A DNA stretch of 64,000 bases. Origin: Dirofilaria immitis. Lineage: Eukaryota; Nematoda; Chromadorea; Rhabditida; Onchocercidae. Positions 52,360 to 64,000 of this stretch are shown here, piece by piece. The stretch is from assembly GCA_024305405.1 (NCBI GenBank), contig JAKNDB010000085.1, positions 744,001 through 808,000 of the forward strand. Reading direction: 5' to 3'. Under the pieces are notes generated by a model, which was given only the letters and a program-made list of their open reading frames with translations, was not told the origin of the DNA and made no database searches. Position 1 is the first letter of the stretch. Each line of letters starts with the position of its first letter. The position numbers were made by a program, and so were the translations under genes.

Positions 52360-55300
52360 GTAAATAAATTTTTTTATATATAAATTTTTATTTTATTAAA
52401 TAATATCAAAAAAATAGATATTTCATTAATAAATATATATTTTATTTGAATTAGAATTTTTTTGTTTATCGTTCATTTTTCTTTTCTCATTTAAACCTTA
52501 ATAATAATAACAATTTCTATATTCATAATAATTTCCAAAGAATGATAATTTAGGATTAAATTATAATTGTAAATTGTGATTAAAATATGCTAAAATGATA
52601 AATTTATTCACGAGAAATTTTAAACATAGTTATTATAATAATAAATATATTTAAAAGATCGCTTTAATGGATGCAGAAATGATACAACAAATGAATTATT
52701 TCTAGTTTGTCATGTTATTAAACATATTTTATCGATTGATTAAACATCTCATATAATACTAAACTTGTTGCATTGATATTATAAAAATTGTGTAGTGATA
52801 GACTATGATGATAGTCTAGGTCATGTAGATGTAATTCATTTTCTTTTATTATCTTATCAATGATCATAATATTAGATCTATAATTCTTAAAACTTATGTT
52901 AAATAATCAACTAATCAACTAGCACAAATTATCATTTATATCAGTGAGTTACTTTGATTTTTGTCAAATTAAATTTTTTTGTTTCGAATTACAAAACTAA
53001 ATTTTAAATTCATTTTTTTATTCCTCAATCAATCATTGGAAGAAGAAAAGAAGGTATTATTTGATTTATCCGAAATGTTTCGCAAAAAAAAATAAAAAAA
53101 AATAAAAAAGTTTAAAAAGGAAGTGGAACGCTTTTACAACTTACCTTTGTTCAACAGCGTACTTTTCTTATTTATCGTTCTAATCTTATATCATTCATTA
53201 TCAAATTTAGCTAATCTTCGTATTCCTAATAAATAATTCATTACATAAATAATTCGTTTAAAATTTCATTAATTGCAATAAATAAAAGATTTTTCGATCA
53301 GAAATTTTAGCAATAAAAAAGATAAAAATTTTAATAGAAAAATTTGCAAAATAATTTTAATTATATTCAATATTATTTATAGCATAATAAAAAAAAATTA
53401 AAATCGATTGAAATAACTATCAAACATGTTTCAGTGCATAATTGTAATTAGGTTTTTTGAATTTTGAAATTTAATTTCTTTTTAATTCGTTATTTTAGCA
53501 AATTTTAACATAATGAAGTATGTTGATAACGTTCAATCAAAAATTTCGTATATCAATTAGATAAATTATCATTGTTAGATAAACTATGCATAGAATTAAT
53601 TTCTATTTGAATAAGCTATCACGAAATTGATTTTAGTTTATTTCAACTTAAATTTTTAGAAGCAATAATTATAAATCATTATGATTAGAATAATATGTTT
53701 TTTTGAGTTACTATTACAAAATTATCATATCTTACTTTATCATCATCTTTTCTTATTTTAAATAATAATTTTTACTTCCCTTAAATTTTTCTTCACTTAA
53801 ATTTTAAACTTATAAAAAATAATTTACTTCTCTTTGGTTTGTTTTTATTTTTTAAATTATATTTTAACATTTTAAATTTTCATTTTTCTTTTAAAAAATT
53901 TAAATTATTTCACCATATCATCAATTTAATTCATTCATTTATCAATTATAAAAGTACAAATATAAAAATTTATTTATAAAAAATACATTAAACAAATGAT
54001 TTGATAATACATTTTTAAATAAACAACAGCTGTATTACGTTGCATTGCAAATGTAGGAAAATATATAAATTCTAACCATTATTATACATATATATGCAAT
54101 TTAAATATTAAAATGTGATGAACCATTTAGTTTTTTTGTAACTGTAATTACGGTAGGAATTACCGTACTATGGACTGCTTAATTTTTTTGCAATTGTTAT
54201 TATAGTATTATAATTATTTTAATCATTGATTGATTTTATAATTTTCTATTCATATGAAGAAAAATACATGATTATTTTGCGAATTAAATTTTCAAAATTA
54301 TATGTCAACATTATATCCTTCGTAATTTGTCTGGCATTTTTTTGCAGAAATAATTAATGCATGATATGAATGCTGAACGGTAAATATGGAATATTTATCC
54401 TTTATTCCAGTATCACAAAAAAAGGAAAAAATTGACGAAAATACTCAATACGAGACTAGAATTATTCATTTAAACAGAAATGATCAATAGTCATTTTACT
54501 ACATTAATTTAACTTAGTTGAACTTTTCTTATGTTCTATTACAGCAATTAATTAAATTAACAAACAAACTTTTCAAAGGATTTAACTATCATTGAGCAAA
54601 TTACTTTTTTGTTTATATTTTAATTCTTTTTTTTTTTGCAACTTATCAAATTATGGAAAAAGAAATTGTTTCAACGTTCCTATATTTATGATCTGACAGC
54701 GAAATAAATTTTTAAAATTTCAAATTAAATTCAGCTTCCTCATTAACGTTTTATCATGCTTTTACCTTTCAGAGATTATATTTTAAAAAAATCAATCACT
54801 GAAACTAATATACTTTCGCTTTTATCATTGATTAAAAATAATAATAATAATAATAATAAATTGATAATTTTGCGCAATGTTAGGCGATATGGAAGAATGG
54901 CATCAAATTTTAAATTAAAAAATTATTAGTAATTTTATAAAAAGGAAATGTTAAAATAATAATTCAATTTGTAAATTTCATCTAACTTTTAAACAATGAC
55001 TTATAATTCTAATTTGCGAGAAGAAACTTACATTCTTCAACGACTTTGAAAAAGGGAAGATTAAATTTTGTGGAATTAAATTATTAAAAATAAATTGATA
55101 TTAATTGAATTACTTTTATTTTCATTTAGAAATGATATGATTATAATTTCTTCTTCTCTTGATAAATGATATTATTTTATTTTCATATTAAACCTTAGCT
55201 CTCATTTTTGGGATAATTGATAAGTTGTAGAAAATAAAATGAAATGGATTAGCAGAAGGATAGAAGAAAAAAAAGCTTTTGTCATTTTATCGAATTTAAA

Positions 55301-57883
55301 ATTTTTCTTAACCAATATTGTTACACATTTAGCATTAATGTTTTATTATATTTTCACTTTCAGACTATTTCCATTTCTTCAAATGATCATCAATTTCTTA
55401 ATTCTTTCTCGCCATTTCTTCAGTTCTTTTTCTTTCTCTTTTCATCATTTATCTCGTTCTAAAATTTCAATTTTCTAATTTTATCTATCGATCCATTTCT
55501 AATTTTATATGCATACACTTATATCAATTATCATATTTATTCAACAAATTGTCATGCATTTTTCCTGAAACTTATTATTCTCATTTTTAAATTAAAATTT
55601 CCAATTAATATTTAATCAAAAACTAAAATTATAAGCTATATAATCAGCGATAAAGTAAAAAAGAAAAAAACTCACACTAATCAAAGTTAAAAAATTCGAA
55701 TCGCTTAAATAAATTTTTTGTTATTTATTAAATAATAATAATAACAATAAATAGTAACAGCATAATCATAGGTTATCTCTTACGTGTTTCTGACGTACGT
55801 GTGATTTGAGCTAACTAATAATAATAATAATTAATAATATAATATGGATATAGATTTCAGATAGTTTAATTTCTAACATATATATGTGTAACGTTTGTAT
55901 TACAATTAAAATGAAACATACTTAAAAGAGATAGTTGATTATTCATAGTTCATGATACTGTCATTATTATTATTATTATTATATTGTCATTATTATTATT
56001 AAACAGTGTCAAGATAATTATCATAATTAGCTATTTCTTCTAATCAATAATATTAAAAAGTAATATCGATTTATTTTATTATTATATAAATTTATATCAA
56101 TTTTTTTTATTATATTATTAGAAAATTTTTCAACAAAGTCATTCACAAATTTCAGAAAGGGAAAAAATGATTGTCTAATAATTTATAAAATATATTATAC
56201 TTAAAAACGATAGCAAAATAAATTGTTCAATAAATTTGTTTATTATTTACAAATGTTTTTTGAATTATTTTATTTACATTTATGCAAAATAACAATAAAC
56301 GAAAGAAATTAAAAATTATATAAAAAATATTAAACGATTTTTTCTTTTTTTCAAACATTTTTATCTAATTATTTCATTTTCCATCTTTTTCTTTGTCTAA
56401 CAATTAAAATAAGCATTATTAGTAATGTTTTTTCTTTCTTTTATTTCTAATTTTTAATTCAAAAATAAGTAAATTAAATTAAAAAATTGAAAAAATGAAT
56501 GAAAACGATTGTTAAATGTACTTTGTTATTGGAGAAGTATTTAATTGAATTTATAATAAATAATTCATATTTTATAGTATAAATACATATATTCCGATAT
56601 TCTATATGACTATGTATGTATTTAAATACAACGAGACAAATCGAAAATATATAATTATTTCATTGAAATTTTTATACTTTCTATTGATATTGTATATTTT
56701 TCAAAAAACTATTTGCACTCTTTTGGGCATCGATAACATTTTTGATAGAATATTTAAAATCAATAAATATCGATTTTTTTGTTGAGTTTCAAATGATATA
56801 AACTATCATTTGATCGTTTATGCTATTATCATTGATAAATCATTTGATGTTTCGCTGTTAATTTTCATTTACTATTTTACATTATTATCAAATGTTTTAG
56901 AAAGTTTACTTATTGATTAAATTTATGCTGAATTTTCTAGAAAAACATTTCAATTTTTCATTTCTGAATTAGAGGATACAGCAGGATAATTTCATCAAAT
57001 ATATACATATATATAAATACGAGTGATTATAATTTGAACCCAAAAAAATTAATTTTTGATTAAATAGTTTTTTTATATTAATTACATTATATATAAATAT
57101 ATTTATAGTTGCAGTAGAAAAATAATTTTTAATTTATAAATTTGTATACTATTTTTAGTTATATGTACATAAAATCATAATTACGTATATATCTCTATGT
57201 AATTATAGTATTACTAAAAAAAAATTAATTTTTGATTCATCTAACTTTTTAACAAATTTTTAATTTACTAATTTCTCTTACGGTAATTTATATCATAAAG
57301 AATGTCTTTAGAAAATATGATAGAAAATAAAATTTGATCCTTTGATTTATATCAGCAAATATTATGTTAAAATTTATTTTATTTTCTTAAATGTTTACAT
57401 ACCTCAAAAAAATATTTGCTAACGTCATTATACATTATTTGAGCTATATTTATTTACTTAAATAATTAGTAAATTTGATTTCTTATCATAATATCAATTA
57501 ATTGTTTTCATTTAAAAATACATCATACTTCAAAATATATGTTGATAAAATACATTTTATACATTTCATTTGATTAATTTAATTTCATGTTGGAAAATTG
57601 TTTTTATTTTCTTATTTTTCATAATTCCTTTCTTTTTAAATAAAAAAATTATAAAATTATTCTCGAAATTTTTGCCCAATATATTTCATTTTTTCTAACT
57701 TTTTAAAAAATTAAAAAATCGAATGTTTTATTTTGTTTTATTTTTATTTTTAATCAAAATATTTCTTTTTCTTTGAACAAAAAATCTTTATTACTATTTG
57801 ATTGATTAATTTGTTATCATAGTTTATCATTCAAAATGTACATAATTATTTATTAATAGTAATTAATGATTAATCGATTATTG

Positions 57884-57922
57884 TCTTTCTCTTCCTCTTT
57901 CTCTCTCTCTCTCTCTCTCTCT
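57884..57922. repeat. CT microsatellite
   Basis: CTTTCTCTTCCTCTTT leading into about eleven CT units. Confidence 0.9.
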
Positions 57923-58792
57923 ATTTTTTTGAATTTACTGCTTAAATTTGCTAATCTTTGTAAATTATTTATAATTTATTTAATTACTTATTAGCAGTAA
58001 TTAATTATATTAATTCTCTTATAAAAACAAAGAGAATGTTATTAAATAACTCCATTATTTCCGGTAAATATTTAATACATTTATAATAAAGAAATAATTT
58101 ATTTCAAAACGATTTATTCTTGCAGAATTATTTTCTTTTTCTTTTTCTTCAATTATTAGATTAAAAATTAATTCCGATTATCTTTTTAATTAAATATGAA
58201 AAATGAGAGAAAAGAAATCGTGATAATAAGGCAGAGAGAAAGTAAGAAAAAGAAGCAAAAATATTGATTAAATATTTTCAAATTTGCTTTTTTTTTGTTT
58301 TTGTCTCAAAAGTTAAGAAATTCCATCAATAAACGGAATCGAAAACGGTTATCAGTAATTACTATCAAAGAATCGAAAACTGACGGATTTTGCAATAACT
58401 GGTTTTAGTAATGTAACGAACTGATAATAAAGCAATAGCATAATACTTATATTCGATTGACTTTTTCTTTCTTTCATATTCTATTTTAAGTTAATCATTT
58501 CCGGAAATACTTAAAATGATTTTTACAAAAAACAAAATTTTCGTTTTCTTTTAATTTAGAAAATTTGCATTATTTTAAAAATATCGAAGGAAAAAAGCCA
58601 ACGAAATATTATTGTAAAATTTTGAATAATTTCTTATTTATTCATTTTTACCTTTTTTTTTGTGAAAGAAAAATTAGCAATTTTTTTTTAAAATAATTTT
58701 GTTCGTAATATTTTTATCAAATAGATGCGGAAAATATATCGGTAGAATGTTATATTAGTATAATAATGATAAGTTAAATATTATATTCAAAT

Positions 58793-59200
58793 TTTATTAT
58801 TTATCTATTTGCCTACTTATGCTTGCGATTTTTGAAATATTCTCGCTTTTTACATTTTCATTTCAAAAATATTTGTATTGGGTATACGTATTAGACGTCT
58901 ATTTGGCACGAAGTTTTATTATTTACTTGTTTACATACTTATGTCTGCAAAATTTAAAAGAACCTCGTTTATTTAAAGATATCAGTTTATCTACTTATAT
59001 TTGCTAAGTTTAAAAATCTCATTTGCTTGCTCTTATTTTAAAAATAACTTATATTGCATGTTAAGTATTAAACGTCTATCTAAAATTAAATTTTATTATT
59101 TATCTGTTTTGCACACTTATGCTTATCAGTTTTAAAAATACCTCGTTTAAAAATGCCTTATCCTAAAAATACTTACGTGTACGTATCATACGTCCATGAA
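58793..59200. repeat. Degenerate repeat family, three or four copies
   Basis: TTTTATTATTTATCTGTTTT plus GCACACTTATGCT-like starts recur near 58793, 58914 and 59092, with a partial near 58984. Each is followed by AAATTTAAAA(A/G)-type and CCTCGTTT words and by TATTA(G/A)ACGTCTAT (near 58888 and 59068; weaker at 59186). Old, diverged tandem array. Confidence 0.7.
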
Positions 59201-61165
59201 ACATGCATGCATTTCATTTATATGATAAAATAAGTAATGATAAGTATAGCGAAAACTTGTTTATATTACAACTTTTTATTCATTTCTCCAATTAGAAAGC
59301 ATTTTTAAGTTAAAAAAAAGAGAGAAAGAATAATTTTTTCATTCAATTTTTCCTCAAATGTCATCAGACAATCAAATAATACAATTTCATTCTTTCTCAT
59401 CCAAACAAAATACATTTTACAAAACTTTTGATTCCTTTTTTCCTAAACTTCTCGTTGATTTTCACCTAATTTTTCAAGTATTCTCATTATTTCTTTTTTT
59501 TTTGTTTTTAAGATATTATGATTTTTTGAGGTATAATATTAATTTTATAGAGTTATTTTAAAATGATTTTTTCATCTTGTTTTTTAATACTTTTTTATGA
59601 GATTTTTTCCAAGATGTTGTGATGATTTTTATCATGCTAATTGATTTTTTCTCGAATAACAGTCTATACTGATTTTTATGGCATAATAATGATTTCTACT
59701 GAATTCTTCAGAGCATAATAATGATCTTTATTAAGTTATTAAATAGATGATAACGATTTCTGTTGATAGGATAAGAGTATAATTTTTGTTTATGATTGTA
59801 ATGTTTATTTATCGACTTCAACATTTACATTCTCTAACATTGGTACCAATTAAAGTTTTTTTTTTAGTTTTAGAGTAAGAAGAAAAAAAACAAATTATTT
59901 ATTTTCAGATTATATTGTTGACAATGTAAAATCACAAATTGTTGACATTATATGCATCATTCCATTGTTCGTTCCAGTTTTTGATAATTTCAATTCCAAT
60001 TTTTTATTTTGTTATACGTCTGTTTAACTTTTATTAGACAATCATATAATCATATTGCACTTGATTATTCCCGAAATGCATCAGGAATATTTTTTGAGAA
60101 ACGAAAACTTTTTGATTCATTCATTGTTCGAGAATTGAACAACGAAAATTATTTCCACGATATATCGGGACTACTTTTCCCGAAAATGTATAGGGTTTAC
60201 TTTTGTCATATTCAAGAATATCGATTATTTGCTGAGGAAAAAAAGATTTATATTATTATTAAATATTTAAAAATTTATAAAAATTGCCGAATTTCCCATA
60301 TCGTTTTAAAATAAATTAAAAAGATAAAAACAATTCAATTGAATTATTCATATCCGATGATATTTGTTGATACATTCCAAAAATATCTAAGAATTATAGC
60401 AAATTTCATTTTTTTTCAATTTACATTTAATTGTTTTAAATATTATTTTCAAGAAATGAATTCATTTTATTTCTTGAAAATATTAAAAAAAGTTTTTAAA
60501 AATATTAAAATAGGAAAATGTGGTACAAAATATTACGAATAGTTTGTTCGTTATTGATATATATATAAATAAGTAAGAGGAAGAATGAGACAAACTTAAA
60601 TTTTTTCATTTATTTTTTATTAAACAAAACTTATATCATCGTCCGACTATATCATTTTTCAGCTTCAATTTTCTTCCATTGCTTATTCTCTTCATTTCTA
60701 TATGCAAATTTTGTTAAAAAAATGATTTATTATTTTCCCATTTAAATTCCATAAAAATGATAAGTTGAAAAATAATAATGATAAAAAAGCTATATTAGTT
60801 CTTTTCCAGTAATAATAATAACATGATGATAGTAAAATAAATCTTTCTTTTGTTATTAGCAATAATAAGAAGGCAGTACAATGTTATTATTATTATTATT
60901 ACTGTTCTCTTGGTTGATTAAAAATCTACTGATGGAATGTTTTAGTGTTATTTCTATTCATCATGCATATTATTAAAAATAATATCATATATTTTGATAT
61001 AAATGAAATAAAATTTATGATAGAAAAACTATTGATGAATATTCTACATTATTATTATTCGATATTTATAATTCGAAATATCAAGTTATTAATTTCTTAT
61101 TTTTATTATTGAATTAATAAATTAGCACGTACCAATACGACAAATTTGCAACTTTTTTTCTCCAT

Positions 61166-61187
61166 GATATATATATATATATATATG
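61166..61187. repeat. AT dinucleotide microsatellite
   Basis: About ten AT units. Confidence 0.9.
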
Positions 61188-61414
61188 TTTTTTTAATAAA
61201 TTTTTATTTATTTCAAATTAGATGATATTATTTCAAAAAATATGCAAATGATGATAAATCAATCCATTTTTTAAATAATTTCCACTTATTTTAAGACATA
61301 TTTACTTTTTTTTTAAAAAATGATATTTTAGGAACATTCTTTTTAATATTGTTATTATTATTATTAAATAGAAATGGAATATGATTAAATGATAATTATT
61401 ATTATTTATTGTAG

Positions 61415-63954
61415 TACATTGGAGTGAAGAAATGGCTGAAGAAGGTGATATCATAACAATAAGCGAACAATTAAGACTTGCTAAGGATATGGGATATTCG
61501 GATGATGAAATTATGCAAGCAATCAGCATGAATTGTGCTAGAGATGGAGTTATTATTTATTTCTATTTTTCTTCATTATTTGCTTATTAATTCATTTTTT
61601 ATTTAAAATGAATGATAAAATGAAGAATCGAAGTTCTAAATGTATCTTATCAATTAAATGATAATAAATATGAAATAACAATATGATCATGAAATGGATT
61701 TAAAATATAAATATATCATATCAATTAAATGATAAACAACATGAAATAGGATAATTTTTATTGATATGATTAGCATAATCATTGAAAATTATTAAGAAAC
61801 ATATTATCACATGTGGAAACTGAAATTTTTATTGTAATGGAGAGAAAAGAGAGAGAGAGGAAAAGAGAGAACTTTTATAAGATTAATAATTTTAAAACTT
61901 AATTTATTAATTTTTTTCTTGCAAATTATGGTATATTAATTATAGACAAAATAAATATTATCTTAAATATAAAATTATAAAGTCAACTTAATCAAATGAA
62001 ATAATACGACTTAAATATGTATATGTGAATATTAAGTAATAGATTTATTTGATAAAAATAACATTTTTTTTATCAAATAAATCATCCACGGAGAGAAAAA
62101 AGAATAATTATATATCAAATTTTAAAATTGACGAATTGATAAAATGAAGTGAAATTAATATAAATTAAAGAAATTATGCAAATGTTTAAATAACACATGT
62201 AATATTTGACTTTTATAATAACAAAGTATATTAGAAATATAAACAAAAATTATGCTAACTCTATTGGTATAATAATATTATAATAAATAAAAATCTAAGA
62301 AGAAAAAAAATGGGAAAGTCGTAAATGACGCAAATTTTCGACTATATCATGAAATAATAATATAATTTTCCGTGTCATTTAAATATTACACTATTAATTA
62401 ATGAAAAAATCACAAATATATTTTTAATTTTATGCGTAAATTCAAATATATATAATAGGGATAAAGTTTTATTTAAAATTAAACTTTATGCTTATTTTTT
62501 TGTTAACCCTTCTGGTTGAATGCTATTAATTAAAATTATAATTTGATAATTATTTTTGTAGTCATATCGGGCATTTTCATCAACAAATGCTATGATTGAT
62601 ATGTTGGCACGAGTGCAACGTATGTGCGAAACAGCAGAATCTATCTGTTCCGGATCCGGAATTGGCGATAAATATGATAATATTATTCAATTGGGAAATA
62701 AAAATGATGCGGGATTGAATCGAAGGTTTGTCCAATTTTCCATGTTCTATCTCGCGTAAGCACATTATAGTAATATGCGGAACAAGAATAAATATAATTT
62801 GAATTATTTAACTTCAGCTAATTAATTAATTCACAAATTATGCAAAGTTCTAAAATTTATTAATTTTTCAATTACCTATCTTTAAATTAATTAATTATAA
62901 TTTTACAGTAGCTATGGTTCACTATCACATACACCCGGTTTAGGTATACGTCGTGCGATATCATTTCATGCTGCATCATCATCATCATCATCATCATCAG
63001 CTCGTAGATCACCAGGTTAATTCATTTAAATTAAATTTTAAATAAATAAAATGCATTAAATCAAATTAAGAATAATATAATTATAGATTTTAAAATAAAT
63101 GAATTTTTCATTTCAGTTGCGATAAAAATTTAATATTAATATTATAAATAGTGTAGCAAAGTTGTTTTCAAATCAATTTAATGTGCTGCAATTTTTAATA
63201 AATTTATAGAAAAAAAAGTTAAAAATAGGAATTTATATTTGGGAAAAAATAATTATTTTTGAAAATCAAAAAAAGTTTTGTAGATTTAATCAAATTTTGA
63301 AATTTGAAAAAGTTCTTCCTTTTTATTTTTTTATTCAAAAAAATCGTTAATACCTTTTTTTGAATTTTCAATTCTATAATTTTCAAGATTTGGTGAAATC
63401 ATCTTTTATGAATATCGTTCAAGTCCACCACAATTTCAATTACAACGATTACTTGATGCATTTGAAAGAGAACAAAAAAGTTTCAACGATGAATCAACAC
63501 GATCAATTCGAGCACTTGAAGTATAAGAAATTGTTATGCAAGAAATTATTATTCTTTTAATTTGTTGTAAAATGAAATTTACATTTTCATTCTAAAAAAT
63601 TTTTTTAATTTTTAAAATTTACTAGCAAAAAAAGAAACAAAATAAATGATAAGAAACAAATAAATGATAATTAAGATAATGCCAAATCAATTGTCATTTA
63701 TCCCTCGTAGATAAGATTACTTAAATTAAATTTTAAACTTTTCTTATGTAAATTTATGTAAATTTGATAAATTTGCGTAATTTATGCTAAAGTTTGATTT
63801 AGGAAAGATGCAGACAGTTTGCTGATAATCAAGCAATTCTTCAAGTTCGACTTTTGGAAAAAGATTCCGAAATAGAATTGTTGAAAGTTCAACTAAATAC
63901 ATCTACTGCGGCCGATGAGCAGCTTCGATTAACGAAAGCAAAATTAGATACAGA
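61415..63954 (+). CDS. IAP-type UBA domain plus coiled-coil protein, 3' part outside the window
   Basis: Exons: 61415-61548 (possible ATG at 61431), 62562-62725, 62909-63015, 63388-63520, 63803 to about 63954. Exons 1-2 encode QLRLAKDMGYSDDEIMQAI, then GSYRAFSSTNAMIDMLARVQ. MGYS at the first turn, a G-x-Y before the third helix and a leucine-rich end match the UBA domain of IAP proteins (BIRC2/3/4), which binds ubiquitin chains. Exon 3 is Ser-rich with eight Ser in a row. Exons 4-5 form a coiled coil (LQRLLDAFEREQKSF, ILQVRLLEKDSEIELLK). A frameshift at the T run 63404-63407 is needed in exon 4. No BIR or RING is visible, though a RING could lie beyond the edge. Exon 1 may be internal since its frame is open upstream of the ATG. 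The domain call is moderately secure; the gene is not identified. Confidence 0.65.
61549..62561. other. Intron of the UBA/coiled-coil gene
   Basis: Starts GTTATT and ends TTTTTGTAG; phase 0 on both sides. Holds a short GA tract near 61843-61870 and a 16-bp inverted repeat at 62042-62083 (GATTTATTTGATAAAA and its reverse complement, 10-base loop). Confidence 0.6.
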
Positions 63955-64000
63955 AGTGAAACAAACCTTTTTTGTTTATATTAATTTTTATCATCAAAAA

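Larger units (their letters stand above)
52360..61414. other. AT-rich stretch with no supportable gene
   Basis: Nine kilobases without a convincing exon. Open frames at about 55239-55478, 60009-60314 and 60339-60542 are longer than most but have no recognisable motif or splice context. Contains a CT microsatellite (57884-57922), a degenerate repeat family (58793-59200) and an AT microsatellite (61166-61187). Confidence 0.5.

Noticed and set aside
60009..60314. 100-codon open frame with fairly mixed amino acids
   Set aside because: It begins at TTG, not ATG, has no acceptor or family motif, and its second half turns into AT-driven Ile/Lys/Tyr sequence.
1..64000. CRISPR arrays, tRNA or rRNA genes, and viral or transposase genes
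   Set aside because: The tandem repeats lack unique spacers of constant length; no tRNA B-box with a cloverleaf, no rRNA core sequence and no transposase or reverse-transcriptase motif was seen.

Overview
The window looks like nuclear DNA from a very AT-rich animal genome, most likely a nematode. I estimate by eye about 20% GC overall, with exons visibly richer. The reasons for calling it a nematode are compact multi-exon genes whose introns end in TTTCAG or TTTTAG with little polypyrimidine tract, and the gene content: a CRIM1/CRM-1-type BMP regulator and a ZHP-3/RNF212-type meiotic RING protein. I cannot name the species. No bacterial, viral, organellar, tRNA or rRNA sequence was recognised.

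Layout. 1-17045: AT-rich DNA with no gene I can support, rich in tandem duplications and microsatellites. 17046-27226 (+): 18 exons of a crm-1/CRIM1 orthologue with an extracellular cysteine-rich region, six VWC modules, antistasin-like modules, one membrane helix and a cytoplasmic tail; the N-terminal signal peptide and IGFBP-like part are not seen. 27227-31219: gene-free. 31220-32978 (+): complete seven-exon zhp-3/RNF212-like gene. About 33971-34167 (-): a possible antisense terminal exon. 34146-34733 (+): a gene for a DM9-like or nematode-specific two-part protein. 34860-41387: gene-free, with a long foldback inverted repeat. 41388-46295 (+): an unrecognised gene with beta-propeller-like sequence. 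46296-61414: mostly empty, with a His/Gln-rich candidate exon (52221-52359, +) and a small acidic candidate ORF (49281-49443, -). 61415-63954 (+): the visible part of a gene encoding an IAP-type UBA domain, a Ser-rich linker and a coiled coil, running off the right edge.

The main technical observation is that nearly every recognisable gene is broken by one-base frameshifts, mostly in homopolymers and mostly explained by one missing base. Adding back one base at each site makes crm-1 (five sites) and zhp-3 (one site) fully open, with exon phases that match at every junction. This fits a long-read consensus with homopolymer under-calls better than pseudogenes. Protein prediction on this sequence will fragment these genes.

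The genes do not form an obvious functional unit. CRIM1-type proteins bind BMPs at the cell surface, ZHP-3-type proteins act at meiotic crossovers, and the UBA/coiled-coil protein is probably linked to ubiquitin. No promoter element or operon structure could be shown.
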